Below are positions 35,738 to 45,618 of a stretch of DNA of 64,000 nt, one piece after another (the first letter of the stretch is position 1; each line of letters opens with the position of its first letter). The notes below the pieces were generated by a model. That model saw nothing but the letters and a program-made list of their open reading frames with translations, had not been told where the DNA came from and searched no databases. Where the stretch lies: the NCBI GenBank assembly GCA_030646715.1, contig JAUSLJ010000013.1, positions 62,001 through 126,000 of the forward strand, given 5' to 3'. The stretch is from Agitococcus sp. GTDB lineage: Bacteria > Pseudomonadota > Gammaproteobacteria > Pseudomonadales > Moraxellaceae. A program made the translations under genes and the position numbers.

Positions 35738-36952
35738 ATGACAACTGACGCTTTCATTTTTGATGCTATACGCACACCGCGTGGCAAAGGTAAAAAAGAT
35801 GGTTCGCTCCATACCATCAAGCCTGTCGATTTAGTCGTAGGTTTAATAGATGCATTGGCCGAGCGTAATGGTCAAGCCATTAAGCAAATGGCTGATGATG
35901 TGGTGTTGGGATGTGTAACCCCAGTTGGCGATCAAGGGGCAGACGTTGCCAAGACGGCCGCATTGGCTGCTGGCATGGCGGATACGGTTGCAGGTGTTCA
36001 GTTAAACCGTTTTTGTGCTTCGGGTTTAGAAGCGGTCAACTTGGCGGCGATGAAAGTGCGCTCAGGCTTTGAAGATTTAGTCATTGCAGGTGGCGTTGAA
36101 TCCATGTCGCGTTTGTCGATGGGTTCAGACGGTGGTGCATGGGCAATGGATCCCGCCACTAACTTAAAAACAGGTTTTGTGCCTCAAGGAATTGGTGCCG
36201 ATTTAATTGCCACCCTTGAAGGCTTCTCTCGTACTGATATTGATAGTTTTGCCTTGCAGTCGCAACAACGTGCCGCCGCAGCACAAGCCAATGGTTATTT
36301 TGATAAGTCAGTTGTGCCTGTCAAAGATATGAACGGTTTGACGGTATTAGCCAAAGACGAGTTTATTCGTGCCAATGCGACTTTAGATGGCTTAGGCGCA
36401 TTACAACCTTCCTTTATGATGATGGGCGAAATGGGCGGTTTCAATGCCGTTGCTTTGCAAAAATATCATTGGGTAGAAAGCATCACTCACGTTCATACCG
36501 CAGGTAACTCTTCAGGCATTGTGGACGGTGCAGCATTGATGCTCATTGGCAACAAACAAGCAGGCGAAAATCTTGGCATTAAACCTCGTGCCCGTTTCTT
36601 AGCAACTGCCGTATCAGGTGCAGATGCCACAATTATGCTCACAGGCCCAGCGCCAGCAGCACATAAAGCCTTAGCCAAAGCAGGCTTAACCGCGAAAGAT
36701 ATTGATTTGTGGGAAATTAACGAAGCCTTTGCCGCTGTTGCCTTACGCTTTATGAAAGATATGGGCATTGATGACAGTGTCGTGAACGTCAATGGTGGCG
36801 CGATTGCGATGGGACATCCCCTAGGCGCAACAGGCTGCATGATTTTAGGCACACTCATGGACGAATTAGAACGTCGTGGCTTAAAACGCGGTTTAGCGAC
36901 CTTGTGTGTGGGTGGCGGTATGGGTATCGCAACGATTATCGAATTAGTTTAA
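35738..36952 (+). CDS. fadA: Acetyl-CoA C-acyltransferase (3-ketoacyl-CoA thiolase)
   Basis: A 404-residue thiolase, the last step of beta-oxidation (3-ketoacyl-CoA + CoA to acetyl-CoA + shortened acyl-CoA). Nucleophile Cys is in [13 protein letters not shown] (residue about 92). The catalytic His and second Cys are in [15 protein letters not shown] and [10 protein letters not shown]. It lies 13 bp upstream of the multifunctional alpha-subunit gene, giving a FadA/FadB-type pair, with thiolase first as in many gammaproteobacteria outside the enterics. Confidence 0.92.
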   Translation: MTTDAFIFDAIRTPRGKGKKDGSLHTIKPVDLVVGLIDALAERNGQAIKQMADDVVLGCVTPVGDQGADVAKTAALAAGMADTVAGVQLNRFCASGLEAVNLAAMKVRSGFEDLVIAGGVESMSRLSMGSDGGAWAMDPATNLKTGFVPQGIGADLIATLEGFSRTDIDSFALQSQQRAAAAQANGYFDKSVVPVKDMNGLTVLAKDEFIRANATLDGLGALQPSFMMMGEMGGFNAVALQKYHWVESITHVHTAGNSSGIVDGAALMLIGNKQAGENLGIKPRARFLATAVSGADATIMLTGPAPAAHKALAKAGLTAKDIDLWEINEAFAAVALRFMKDMGIDDSVVNVNGGAIAMGHPLGATGCMILGTLMDELERRGLKRGLATLCVGGGMGIATIIELV

Positions 36953-36965
36953 GGGTGTAAATAAC

Positions 36966-39143
36966 ATGACTGATATTATTGGAATCCATTGGCACGAAGA
37001 TGCGGACAGTATTGTTACCCTAACGATTGATGATCCGACTGGCGAAGCCAACATCATGAATGAGGTGTTTGATAACGCCTTAGCCGCAACCGTCACTAAA
37101 TTAAAAGCGGAAAAAGCGCGTATTAAAGGTGTGATTGTTACCTCTGCGAAAAAAACGTTTTTTGCAGGCGGTGATTTAACCGCATTGATTCAAGCCAAAC
37201 CCGAACACGCACCTTTGTTTGAAGCCAAATTAACAGTGATGAAAGCGCAACTTCGTGCTTTAGAAACCTTGGGCAAGCCTGTTGTTGCTGCAATGAATGG
37301 CACAGCATTAGGTGGCGGTTTAGAAATTGCGTTGGCGTGTCATCATCGTATCGCGTTAAATAATCCTAAAGCAGAGTTTGGTTTACCTGAAGTGTCTTTA
37401 GGTTTATTACCGGGTGCTGGTGGTGTTGTTCGTACTGTGCGTATGTTAGGTATTCAAAATGCCTTAATGAACGTATTGATGAAAGGCGACCGCATGAAAG
37501 TTGCTAAAGCGAAAAGTGTTGGTTTAATTGACGACATCGCCGAAAGCACTGAAGACATGATGGCGAAAGCCAAAGCATGGATTATTGCGAATCCGAGCGC
37601 ACAACAACCTTGGGATAAATCAGGTTATAAAATGCCTGGTGGTACACCTAGTACACCCGCGTTGGCGATGAATTTACCTGCGTTCCCATCCAACTTGCTG
37701 AAACAAATCAAAGGTGCAAACTATCCTGCGCCAAAAGCGATTTTGTGTGTCGCGGTTGAAGGGGCACAAGTTGATTTTGATAATGCCTTGAAAATCGAAG
37801 GTCGTTATTTCACCAGTTTGGCCTGTGGCAAAGAGTCGAAAAACTTCATCAAAGCCTTTTTCTTTGATTTGCAAAAAATCAATAAAGGCGCAAGTCGTCC
37901 ATCGAAAGAGCTGTATCCCGTTTGGAAAAGCAAAAAAGTGGGCGTATTAGGCGCAGGAATGATGGGGCAGGGCATTGCTTATGTTTCCGCGATGTCAGGC
38001 ATCGAAGTCGTGTTGTTAGATATGAACTTAGAAGCGGCCGAGCGTGGCAAAGGCTATAGCCAAAAACTGCTCGATAAGCGCGTTTCTAAAGGCAGTATGA
38101 CCAAAGAAGCTGCCGCTGAGAAATTAGCCTTGATTAAAGCGTCTAACGATTATGCCGATTTGGCGGGTTGTGATTTAGTCATTGAAGCGGTATTTGAAAG
38201 CCGTGAAATCAAAGCCGATGTCACCAAAAAAGTCGAAGCGGTATGCAATCCTGAATTGGTGTTTGCCTCTAACACCTCGACTTTGCCAATTACAGGTTTA
38301 GCGACAGCATCACAGCATCCACAAAACTTTATCGGCCTTCATTTCTTCTCTCCTGTGGACAAAATGCCTTTAGTTGAAATCATTTGTGGCGAAAAAACCA
38401 ATGACGAAACTTTAGCCAAAGCCTTCGATTACGTTTTGCAAATTAAGAAAACACCGATTGTTGTCAATGACAGTCGTGGCTTCTTTACTTCGCGTGTATT
38501 TGGTACGTTCTGTATGGAAGGTGTCAACATGTTGGCGGAAGGCTATAACGCCCAATCGATTGAGCAAGCGGCTGCCCAAGCAGGTATGCCCGTTGGCCCA
38601 TTGGCGATTTTAGATGAAGTGAACATGGAGTTGACGCGCAAAGTCCGTAAACAAACACAAATTGACCTCGCACTAGAAGGTAAAGAGATTCCTACTGAGC
38701 CAGCGTTTGCCTTGATTGACAAAATGTGTGATGACTATAAACGTGCAGGCAAAAAAGATGGTGCAGGTTTTTATGATTATCCTGCTGATGGCAAAAAGCG
38801 TTTGTGGTCGGGTTTAGCCGAGCATTTTGCCGCTGCTGATAAAAAACAAGCGACACCAGAGCAATTTGCCGAGTTACAACAACGTTTATTGTTCCGTCAA
38901 TCCATTGAAGCGTCACGGTGTTATGCAGAGGGCGTTTTACGCTCAGTCGCAGATGCCAACATCGGTTCGATTTTTGGTATTGGCATGGCGCCGTGGACAG
39001 GTGGCCAATTGCAATATATTAACTATATTGGCTTACCTGAATTTGTTCAACGTGCTGATGAGTTAGCCGCGAAGTTTGGCGAGCGTTTTGCACCGCCACA
39101 ATTGTTGCGTGATATGGCAGAGAAAGGCGAGACTTTCCAATAA
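36966..39143 (+). CDS. fadB: Multifunctional enoyl-CoA hydratase/3-hydroxyacyl-CoA dehydrogenase
   Basis: A 725-residue bifunctional protein. The N-terminal crotonase domain (residues 1-220) has the oxyanion-hole GGGLEIALACHHRIALNNP and SLGLLPGAGG. The NAD-binding 3-hydroxyacyl-CoA dehydrogenase starts with KKVGVLGAGMMGQGIAYVSA (residue about 325) and is followed by the C-terminal helical domain. It hydrates trans-2-enoyl-CoA and oxidises the L-3-hydroxyacyl-CoA, feeding FadA. It could be assigned FadJ; the exact paralog is not resolved. Confidence 0.9.
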   Translation: MTDIIGIHWHEDADSIVTLTIDDPTGEANIMNEVFDNALAATVTKLKAEKARIKGVIVTSAKKTFFAGGDLTALIQAKPEHAPLFEAKLTVMKAQLRALETLGKPVVAAMNGTALGGGLEIALACHHRIALNNPKAEFGLPEVSLGLLPGAGGVVRTVRMLGIQNALMNVLMKGDRMKVAKAKSVGLIDDIAESTEDMMAKAKAWIIANPSAQQPWDKSGYKMPGGTPSTPALAMNLPAFPSNLLKQIKGANYPAPKAILCVAVEGAQVDFDNALKIEGRYFTSLACGKESKNFIKAFFFDLQKINKGASRPSKELYPVWKSKKVGVLGAGMMGQGIAYVSAMSGIEVVLLDMNLEAAERGKGYSQKLLDKRVSKGSMTKEAAAEKLALIKASNDYADLAGCDLVIEAVFESREIKADVTKKVEAVCNPELVFASNTSTLPITGLATASQHPQNFIGLHFFSPVDKMPLVEIICGEKTNDETLAKAFDYVLQIKKTPIVVNDSRGFFTSRVFGTFCMEGVNMLAEGYNAQSIEQAAAQAGMPVGPLAILDEVNMELTRKVRKQTQIDLALEGKEIPTEPAFALIDKMCDDYKRAGKKDGAGFYDYPADGKKRLWSGLAEHFAAADKKQATPEQFAELQQRLLFRQSIEASRCYAEGVLRSVADANIGSIFGIGMAPWTGGQLQYINYIGLPEFVQRADELAAKFGERFAPPQLLRDMAEKGETFQ

Positions 39144-39161
39144 GTTTGACTCTGCTATGAT

Positions 39162-39191
39162 GAAGGGCGAATTCATGTTCGCCCTTTTTTA
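39162..39191 (+). terminator. Rho-independent terminator of fadAB
   Basis: Stem AAGGGCGAA/TTCGCCCTT with loop TTCATG, then six T, 18 bp after the fadB stop. The core GGGCGAATTCATGTTCGCCC resembles the REP-like element at 17112. Confidence 0.9.
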
Positions 39192-39203
39192 TAGGTTTTG
39201 AGT

Positions 39204-39938
39204 ATGTTACATACGTTGGTTCGCTGGCTATTAATCGGCAGTGTCGCGTTATTTATATTTAGTTTTTGGCACAGAAATGACTTGCCTCAGCCTGCACAAT
39301 TACCGCCACAGTTATTACAAGCACCTATTCAAACTCAAGTGAGCCTGCCTGTCATCAATAAAGAAGTAGAAGGAATTAGTTATCACATCCAGCCTTTGTA
39401 TCAGTATGAGTTATACGGCTTGGTCGTGAGTCAGCATGATGCAACCTCATGGCAAGATTATTTACATCAACAATGGAACGATAAACTCAATATCAGAGAT
39501 GTTTGTGTGTTGTGGGGTAACAATGCTGTCAGTGGTGTTTATCAAGAAATAGAATTTTGGAGTGGGGATTTTATGTGTAATTTTTCGACTCGTTCGACAC
39601 CAGCCTTTCAAGCTTTTGACCAAACGGCGATTTCTAATAATCATTTATTAACCGCAAGCCCAGAGTTGATGAAAAAAATCGCCAGTATCAAAATTGGTGA
39701 CAGTATTCATGTGCGCGGTTATTTAGCCAGTTATAGCCATAATCAAGGTTTTGCCTTTCAGCGCGGAACCAGTACAACACGCTCTGATACAGGCAATGGC
39801 GCGTGTGAAACGATTTATCTAGAAGATGTAGATATCATTCAGCGTTCGCCAGTACCGTATCGTTTGTTGATGTGGTTGGCGGTGGTTGCGTGCATTGTCA
39901 GTGTCATTGCATGGATGGTGTTGCCGTTTAAACCCTAA
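39204..39938 (+). CDS. Conserved hypothetical membrane protein
   Basis: A 244-residue protein with an N-terminal TM (residues about 5-20) and a C-terminal TM pair or hairpin (residues about 215-240), flanking a soluble domain rich in aromatic residues and with three cysteines. The motif HIQPLYQYELYGLVVSQHDA and KIGDSIHVRGYLASY suggest a small beta-barrel (OB-like) fold. No named family recognised. ATG at 39204 is taken over TTG 39198. Its 3' end overlaps the convergent Uma2 gene by 11 bp. Confidence 0.7.
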   Translation: MLHTLVRWLLIGSVALFIFSFWHRNDLPQPAQLPPQLLQAPIQTQVSLPVINKEVEGISYHIQPLYQYELYGLVVSQHDATSWQDYLHQQWNDKLNIRDVCVLWGNNAVSGVYQEIEFWSGDFMCNFSTRSTPAFQAFDQTAISNNHLLTASPELMKKIASIKIGDSIHVRGYLASYSHNQGFAFQRGTSTTRSDTGNGACETIYLEDVDIIQRSPVPYRLLMWLAVVACIVSVIAWMVLPFKP

Positions 39939-40545
39939 TATCGGCAGTTGCGTTAGCTTGCTGTTTTTCTTTATTTTCCAACCACTCGCTGACATCACCA
40001 TTTTGCACACGTTCATAAATATCTTCGACACTGAGCGTAAGATTGATTGAAGACAGAGTCAGTTCATCGCCCAAAAAATAATGCTCAGATAACCAACCTG
40101 ATGTTCGACGTATCACTTCCACATCAACAATATCTTGTTCAATCAACACATATTCTTGTAAGCTGGGGATTTGCATATAAGCCATGCGTTTGATGGTTTC
40201 ATCGGTACGGCGTGTTGATTTAGACAGCACTTCGACTAAAATAGTTGGTTGTTCAGTATAATAACTATCACCCGAAAGATTTGAGCAATCAACGATGACA
40301 TCTGGGTAAAAATACTTGCTGCCAATTTTGACTTTCATGTCAGAAACGTATGGCCGACATGGGTTCTTTTTTAGGTGATTAGCGAATGCTAAAAAAACAT
40401 TGCCTGCAATCAGATTGTGATTGTTACTTGCGCCTGCCATTGCATAAACATAGCCATCAATGTATTCATATTTGATGTCTGATACTTTTTCGCCTTCTAA
40501 ATAGTCGTCTTCGCTAATGACTGAAACCTGCGCTGCTGTTGCCAT
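39928..40545 (-). CDS. Uma2 family (DUF820) endonuclease-fold protein
   Basis: A 205-residue PD-(D/E)xK-fold protein: YLEGEKVSDIKYEYIDGYVY, VKIGSKYFYPDVIVDCSN (Asp) and PTILVEVLSKSTRRTDETIK (Glu...Lys). These are the Uma2 family signatures. Such genes are numerous in cyanobacteria and filamentous gammaproteobacteria, and their role is unknown, often proposed as mobile or defence nucleases. No signal peptide. The 3' end overlaps the upstream convergent gene. Confidence 0.87.
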   Translation of the reverse strand: MATAAQVSVISEDDYLEGEKVSDIKYEYIDGYVYAMAGASNNHNLIAGNVFLAFANHLKKNPCRPYVSDMKVKIGSKYFYPDVIVDCSNLSGDSYYTEQPTILVEVLSKSTRRTDETIKRMAYMQIPSLQEYVLIEQDIVDVEVIRRTSGWLSEHYFLGDELTLSSINLTLSVEDIYERVQNGDVSEWLENKEKQQANATADIRV

Positions 40546-40644
40546 GACCGAACTCTGATAAAGTGAATTTAGATGTATTATAACGATTTTAGGATGAAGT
40601 CAATTTTTATCGAATGTGTTGTGATGCAACAAATAACAGGCAAT

Positions 40645-40679
40645 AAAAAGGGCAATCCTTTTGCAAGTTTGCCCTTTTT
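40645..40679. terminator. Bidirectional rho-independent terminator
   Basis: Stem AAAAAGGGCAA/TTGCCCTTTTT (11 bp) with a 12-nt loop, between Uma2 and the HIT gene. It gives U-runs on both strands and is placed to stop the HIT transcript. Confidence 0.85.
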
Positions 40680-40694
40680 AAAACTTAAATTGTA

Positions 40695-41132
40695 TTAAGT
40701 TAATGTCCACTCAAATGGTACGCCGTCACGACCACGAAACGCCAACATTAAGGTTTCACGCATAAACGCCAAGTTCTCGGCGGTATAAGCCATTGCAGGG
40801 TGTTTACCCCAAACAGGCTGTGGCCAAGCGGCATCATTACTGTAGCGCACGACATGATGAACGTGGAGCTGTGGTACTAAATTACCAATGGCAGCGACAT
40901 TCATTTTTTCGGCACGAAAGTATTTCGCTAATTGTTCGCTGACCCAAGAGGATTCACGTAACAATTGTTGTTGGTCACGCACCGATAATTCATAAATTTC
41001 ACGAATGCTCGGTACACGCGGCACAAGCACCAACCAAGGGTAGTGCATATCATTCATTAAGCGACAAGTGCTTAACGGAAAATCGCCTAGCGGAAGAGAG
41101 TCTTCGGCTAAACGTGGATGCAGTGTAAACAT
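40695..41132 (-). CDS. HIT family nucleotide-binding protein
   Basis: A 145-residue HIT-superfamily hydrolase with the histidine triad as HVHHVV in NLVPQLHVHHVVRY. N-terminal MFTLHPRLAEDSLPLGDF is typical of the proteobacterial group. Likely a nucleotide phosphoramidase or dinucleotide hydrolase; the substrate is unknown. ATG 41132 is preferred over an in-frame start at 41150 because the N-terminus then matches the family. Confidence 0.87.
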   Translation of the reverse strand: MFTLHPRLAEDSLPLGDFPLSTCRLMNDMHYPWLVLVPRVPSIREIYELSVRDQQQLLRESSWVSEQLAKYFRAEKMNVAAIGNLVPQLHVHHVVRYSNDAAWPQPVWGKHPAMAYTAENLAFMRETLMLAFRGRDGVPFEWTLT

Positions 41133-41302
41133 AATACAAACTGTTCCCAAAAAATGCCGAATAACACGATTTGGTTCACACGACCTTTAAGTTATTTTTG
41201 TTGAGAATAACGTCTAAAATACGAAAATTCATCCAACAACACTGCATAGTATGCAGACTAACTTATTGGCACGTAAGATAACGCAAACGCATTTAACGGC
41301 CT

Positions 41303-41330
41303 AAAAAAAAGCCCGCTAACAGCGGGCTTT
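41303..41330 (-). terminator. Terminator of the tRNA-Ala/tRNA-Glu operon
   Basis: Stem AAAGCCCGCT/AGCGGGCTTT with a short AAC loop, followed on the minus strand by eight T, 8 bp after tRNA-Glu. Confidence 0.9.
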
Positions 41331-41337
41331 CGGAATA

Positions 41338-41413
41338 TGGCGTCCCCACAGGGATTCGAACCCCAGTTACCACCATGAAATGGTGATGTCCTAGGCCACT
41401 AGACGATAGGGAC
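41338..41413 (-). tRNA. tRNA-Glu (TTC)
   Basis: A 76-nt cloverleaf. Acceptor GTCCCTA pairs with TGGGGAC, the anticodon loop has TTC within CACCATTTCATGGTG, the T arm is GGGGTTCGAATCCCC, and CCA is encoded. Confidence 0.97.
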
Positions 41414-41440
41414 CAATTCGGTTCGCTCAGAATGGATGTT

Positions 41441-41516
41441 TGGTGGAGTTAAGCGGGATCGAACCGCTGACCTCTACAATGCCATTGTAGCGCTCTACCA
41501 ACTGAGCTATAACCCC
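41441..41516 (-). tRNA. tRNA-Ala (GGC)
   Basis: A 76-nt cloverleaf starting GGGGTTATAGCTCAGTTGG. The anticodon stem-loop CTACAATGGCATTGTAG gives anticodon GGC. CCA is encoded. It is 27 bp upstream of tRNA-Glu on the same transcript. Confidence 0.97.
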
Positions 41517-41831
41517 AAAGCATCACATCATGAGGGGCGCATTTTATGCATTCAGTTGGCGGTTGTCAAATAAATGCGGCTGAATTTTAGTCGGTTGGCG
41601 CGATGCTGGTCATAGAGTTGTTATCGGTTTTTTCTTGTTAGCGATGAGTCGCTTGAAAAAATCCCACAATGCCGCTACACAAGGTAAAATCGTTTATCTT
41701 AGGACTTACGCGGTTATCGCTTATTTGTTCACTAAACAATCGTTTCCAACGATTTTTAGTTCACAAAACGCGCTAATTTCGGTGAAATGCGTAAGTCCTG
41801 AAATTAAAATCATCATCATTTTGTGAGTCCT
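41517..41831. other. Gap before nadA
   Basis: About 315 bp between tRNA-Ala (-) and nadA (+). It contains the promoter of the tRNA operon and a MITE-like element at 41701-41799. An open frame spanning it has no recognisable product and overlaps the element, so it is not called a gene. Confidence 0.5.
41701..41799. mobile_element. 99-bp MITE-like element
   Basis: Perfect 11-bp terminal inverted repeats AGGACTTACGC/GCGTAAGTCCT bound a non-coding 99-bp segment that also contains a small inner hairpin (AATCG/CGATT at 41738-41754). GGACTTACGC ends occur on some bacterial IS elements, so this may be a non-autonomous derivative. No target-site duplication is evident. It ends only 33 bp from the nadA start and may supply or disturb its promoter. 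Confidence 0.65.
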
Positions 41832-42887
41832 ATGAATAACCTCATTGATAATGCCGCTAAAGAATTAGTGAAAGACTATTTAGATCATTTAACGAGTCAT
41901 GATGAAGCGCAAATCAGTCCTGAGCGCAAAGCTGAATTAATTGCTAAGATTAAGCGATTATTAAAAGAAAAAGATGCGGTACTAGTCGCACATTATTATA
42001 CCAATAACGATATTCAAGCTTTGGCTGAAGCTACAGGAGGCTGTGTTTCTGACTCACTGGAAATGGCGCGTTTTGGCAATCAACATCCCGCCAAAACTGT
42101 CGTCGTGGCGGGGGTTAAGTTTATGGGCGAAACGGCAAAAATTCTGAATCCTGAAAAACGGGTATTAATGCCCACTTTAGAAGCCACTTGTTCTTTAGAT
42201 TTGGGTTGTCCAGTGGATGAGTTTACGGCGTTTTGCGATGCGCACCCTGACTATACCGTTGTTGTCTATGCCAATACCTCGGCGGCGGTAAAGGCGCGTG
42301 CTGATTGGGTGGTGACTTCAAGTATTGCTGTTGATGTCGTTGAGCATTTAGCCGAGCAAGGCAAAAAAATTATTTGGGCACCTGATAAACACTTAGGCCG
42401 TTATGTGCAAAAAGAGACAGGCGCAGAGATGTTACTGTGGGATGGCTCGTGTATTGTTCATGAAGAGTTTAAAGCGCGTGGCATTTTAGACCTAAAAAAA
42501 GTGTATCCCGATGCGGCCGTATTGGTTCATCCTGAGTCGCCTGAATCGGTCGTAGATATTGCGGATGCCGTAGGTTCAACCTCGCAATTGATAAAAGCGT
42601 CACAAACCTTGCCGAATCAGCAGTTTATTGTCGCTACCGATCGCGGTATTTTTTATAAAATGCAGCAAGCCAGTCCTCATAAAGAGTTTATGGAAGCTCC
42701 AACCGCAGGCAAGGGCGCAACCTGTCGTTCTTGTGCCCATTGTCCGTGGATGGCGATGAATGCTTTAGAGAATTTAGCGTTGGCTTTAGAAACAAATAGT
42801 CCTGAAGTGTTGGTTGATGCGGAATTAATCCCGAAAGCCTTAATTCCTCTACAAAGAATGCTCGATTTCGCCAAAAGTAAACGCTAA
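41832..42887 (+). CDS. nadA: Quinolinate synthase
   Basis: A 351-residue [4Fe-4S] enzyme that condenses iminoaspartate with dihydroxyacetone phosphate to quinolinate in NAD biosynthesis. The three cluster cysteines lie in [20 protein letters not shown] and [11 protein letters not shown]. Length matches the family. ATG 41832 is preferred over GTG 41823; no strong ribosome-binding site was seen at either. nadB and nadC are not adjacent. Confidence 0.93.
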   Translation: MNNLIDNAAKELVKDYLDHLTSHDEAQISPERKAELIAKIKRLLKEKDAVLVAHYYTNNDIQALAEATGGCVSDSLEMARFGNQHPAKTVVVAGVKFMGETAKILNPEKRVLMPTLEATCSLDLGCPVDEFTAFCDAHPDYTVVVYANTSAAVKARADWVVTSSIAVDVVEHLAEQGKKIIWAPDKHLGRYVQKETGAEMLLWDGSCIVHEEFKARGILDLKKVYPDAAVLVHPESPESVVDIADAVGSTSQLIKASQTLPNQQFIVATDRGIFYKMQQASPHKEFMEAPTAGKGATCRSCAHCPWMAMNALENLALALETNSPEVLVDAELIPKALIPLQRMLDFAKSKR

Positions 42888-43007
42888 TGGCTACAAAATC
42901 AGCAATCAATTCATAAAGATGTAGAAACTGGTTGACGATAAGGCGGCTTATAACTATTATATTGCCTCGCAGTAAGGCAACATGAAAATGTTGAACTTGG
43001 CAAAGTT

Positions 43008-43084
<77 letters not shown>

Positions 43085-43127
43085 ACTTATTATCTTAAAT
43101 AAAGTTGGCATGTTTTAGTTGAACCTC

Positions 43128-43204
43128 GCGCTCGTAGCTCAGCTGGATAGAGCATCGGCCTTCTAAGCCGAGGGTCGCAGGTTCGAGTCCTGCCGGGCGC
43201 GCCA
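43128..43204 (+). tRNA. tRNA-Arg (TCT)
   Basis: A 77-nt cloverleaf starting GCGCTCGTAGCTCAGCTGG. Anticodon stem-loop CGGCCTTCTAAGCCG gives TCT. CCA is encoded. It is 43 bp downstream of tRNA-Pro. Confidence 0.97.
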
Positions 43205-43235
43205 ATCGTCCAATTCTGTTGTAAATCTCTCTATG

Positions 43236-43311
43236 GTGGTCGTAGCTCAGTTGGTAGAGCCCCGGATTGTGATTCCGGTTGTCGTGGGTTCGAACCCCAT
43301 CGATCACCCCA
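43236..43311 (+). tRNA. tRNA-His (GTG)
   Basis: A 76-nt cloverleaf. Anticodon stem-loop CCGGATTGTGATTCCGG gives GTG. The genomic base at 43235 is G and would supply the extra 5' G(-1) opposite C73. CCA is encoded. Last of the Pro-Arg-His cluster. Confidence 0.96.
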
Positions 43312-43472
43312 ATCTCTGAACATATTCACTTTCATCCCACGTTTATAACTTTCTTAGCGAAAACTCTGTTTTATCGTCTATTTTTGCCATTCATCATGTA
43401 TTTTTGCTGAATATCTTTACTTTTATCAACTACTCTAGTATATAGCCGCTCCTTGAATGTTGAGAGGTGACT

Positions 43473-43694
43473 ATGTCAAGCGGTAAATCTGAGGAATTTG
43501 AATTGGATGATGCTTTTGATGAAGAGTCTAGTGCTGACTTCGATAATGAAGATGTCAACAAAAGTAACAACGTTAAAAACTCATTAACCAAGCGTCGCGT
43601 CATTGACGATATTTTGGAAGAGCGTCGTTTGTTGCGTAAAATCAAGGACTATGATTACGATCTTGAAGATGATGAAGACAATAGTGAAGAGTAA
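43473..43694 (+). CDS. PA3496-like small acidic protein
   Basis: A 73-residue, strongly acidic protein with a basic central helix NSLTKRRVIDDILEERRLLRK and an acidic tail DYDYDLEDDEDN. It matches the short PA3496 family (putative envelope integrity protein) in layout. No signal peptide. ATG 43473 with GAGGTG about 4 nt upstream is preferred over GTG 43467. Confidence 0.75.
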   Translation: MSSGKSEEFELDDAFDEESSADFDNEDVNKSNNVKNSLTKRRVIDDILEERRLLRKIKDYDYDLEDDEDNSEE

Positions 43695-43696
43695 GC

Positions 43697-43727
43697 ATGA
43701 TTGACGCTAGTTTTCTGCGTCAATCAT
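43697..43727 (+). terminator. Hairpin after the PA3496-like gene
   Basis: A perfect 11-bp stem ATGATTGACGC/GCGTCAATCAT with a 9-nt loop, directly after the stop codon. The following CTTCAATT is only a weak U-run. Confidence 0.6.
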
Positions 43728-43808
43728 CTTCAATTAAACTAGCGTGTAGCCCGCAAGGATTGCGGGGCAAACTTGCTTAAAAACAAAGACTTAAAAAATA
43801 TTGGCGAC

Positions 43809-44441
43809 TTAGATTGCTTCTAAAGCACGCCAGCGGTTAATCATTAAACAAAATAATTCTGCGGTTTTTTCAGCATCGTACAATGCTGAATGCGCTTCTT
43901 CGTTGCTAAATACCATTCCTGCACTAAAACACGCTTTTGCTAATACCGTTTGCCCGTAAACCACGCCTGCCAATGTCACGGTATCAAACACCGAAAACGG
44001 GTGAAACGGATTGCTGTTTTTAAGATTCTGGCGATCCACAGCCGCTTTTAAAAACTGTAAATCAAAATTGGCATTGTGACCGACCAAAATACAGCGATTA
44101 CATTGCGCATCTCGTTGTAGTTTTTTCAGTTCGTGAAACATGCGTTTCAGCGCATCTTTTTCAGGTTCAGCACCGCGCAAAGGGTTAAAAGGGTCAATAC
44201 CTGTAAAAGCCAAAGCCGCAGGGTTTAATATCGCCCCTTCAAACGGTTGAATATGCGCGTGTAAGGCAGGGAGAGGGGCTAAATCACCGTTTTCTAGCAT
44301 AGTTAAGGGTACGGCTGCTATTTCCAGTAAGCCGTCCGTGTCGGCATTAAAACCGCCAGTTTCGACATCAACAATGACAGGAAGAAAACCACGGAAACGC
44401 GCAGCCATTGGATGTTTATGGTCGGTCATAGTACTCGCCAA
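43809..44441 (-). CDS. rnt: Ribonuclease T
   Basis: A 210-residue DEDDh exonuclease that trims tRNA and other RNA 3' ends. Exo I is VDVETGG, Exo [12 protein letters not shown] and Exo [16 protein letters not shown]. The length and the insert typical of RNase T match. Its start overlaps the pyrC 3' end by 16 bp. Confidence 0.93.
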   Translation of the reverse strand: MASTMTDHKHPMAARFRGFLPVIVDVETGGFNADTDGLLEIAAVPLTMLENGDLAPLPALHAHIQPFEGAILNPAALAFTGIDPFNPLRGAEPEKDALKRMFHELKKLQRDAQCNRCILVGHNANFDLQFLKAAVDRQNLKNSNPFHPFSVFDTVTLAGVVYGQTVLAKACFSAGMVFSNEEAHSALYDAEKTAELFCLMINRWRALEAI

Positions 44442-45460
44442 GCAATAGATGAACCTGCACGAATCGGCACAACCACACTTTGCCCTAAATTATAGCTGTC
44501 AGGAACAGCCCATTCTTCTTTGCTCAGGGTAATGGTGTCACTATTACGCGCTAAACCATAAAAATCAGCCCCATAAAAACTGGCAAAACCTTCGAGTTTA
44601 TCTAAAGCATTCATTTGCTCAAACGCTTCGGCATATAACTCTATCGCTGCATGAGCGGTATAAGAACCTGCACAACCACACGCAGCTTCTTTTGCGCCTA
44701 TAGCGTGCGGTGCGCTATCGGTGCCTAAAAAGAATTTAGCATTGCTAGATGTCGCCGCAGCTAATAACGAGGCTTGATGCGTTTGACGTTTTAAAATCGG
44801 TAAACAATAGTAGTGTGGACGAATGCCGCCAACGAGCATGTGATTACGATTAAATAATAAATGATGTGCGGTAATCGTTGCGGCAATGTTGTGATTAGTC
44901 GCTTGGACGAATTGCACGGCATCATCCGTGGTGATGTGTTCTAAGACGATTTTTAACGTTGGAAAGCGTTGATGCAAGGGCGCAAGTATCGTGTCGATAA
45001 ACACTTTTTCACGGTCAAAAATATCAATATCGGCATGAGTGACTTCACCGTGAACCAATAAAGGTACGCCATGCGCTGCCATTTGCTCTAAAACAGGATA
45101 GACATTTTCTAAGTTCGTGACCCCCGCATGCGAGTTAGTGGTTGCGCCCGCAGGATACAGTTTTACCGCTTGCACAATGCCTGATGCTTTGGCTTTTACA
45201 ATCTCAGCAGCATCGGTATGGTCAGTGAGATATAACACCATCAACGGCTCAAACGAAGATTGAGCAGGTCGCGCCGCTAAAATGCGTTGATAATATCCTT
45301 GTGCTTCTTCCGTTGTTTTAACGGGAGGCACTAAGTTGGGCATACAAATCGCACGGCCAAAATAACGAGCCACATCGGGTACAGTATTGGCTAACACAGC
45401 ACCATCACGTAGGTGAATATGCCAATCATCGGGACGAGTAATGGTTAAGCGAGTAGTCAT
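44426..45460 (-). CDS. pyrC: Dihydroorotase
   Basis: A 344-residue amidohydrolase of de novo pyrimidine synthesis (carbamoyl-aspartate to dihydroorotate). Metal ligands are HIHLRDG near the N-terminus, the carbamylated Lys within VKLYPAG, HGEVTH, LEHIT and the late Asp in LGTDSAPH. Length matches class II PyrC. Co-transcribed with rnt. Confidence 0.95.
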   Translation of the reverse strand: MTTRLTITRPDDWHIHLRDGAVLANTVPDVARYFGRAICMPNLVPPVKTTEEAQGYYQRILAARPAQSSFEPLMVLYLTDHTDAAEIVKAKASGIVQAVKLYPAGATTNSHAGVTNLENVYPVLEQMAAHGVPLLVHGEVTHADIDIFDREKVFIDTILAPLHQRFPTLKIVLEHITTDDAVQFVQATNHNIAATITAHHLLFNRNHMLVGGIRPHYYCLPILKRQTHQASLLAAATSSNAKFFLGTDSAPHAIGAKEAACGCAGSYTAHAAIELYAEAFEQMNALDKLEGFASFYGADFYGLARNSDTITLSKEEWAVPDSYNLGQSVVVPIRAGSSIAWRVL

Positions 45461-45618
45461 AGTAGGGCGTATGTTGGAGGTAAAAGTGAGATGCTACTGG
45501 AACTAGCCCAGTTTTAGAAGCTGATAACGCGATTATGTTCATGTTGGCCTTGCTCATGAGCGTTAATGCTGGCACGATTCTTTCAATAATAAGTGATAAA
45601 AATAAGAGTTATAGCATT

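Noticed and set aside
41635-41826. Plus-strand open frame before nadA
   Set aside because: It overlaps the MITE-like element and ends in a low-complexity tail; no domain and no good ribosome-binding site.
43095-43307. Minus-strand open frame of 70 codons across tRNA-Arg and tRNA-His
   Set aside because: It is the reverse complement of two clear tRNA genes, so it has no independent coding value.
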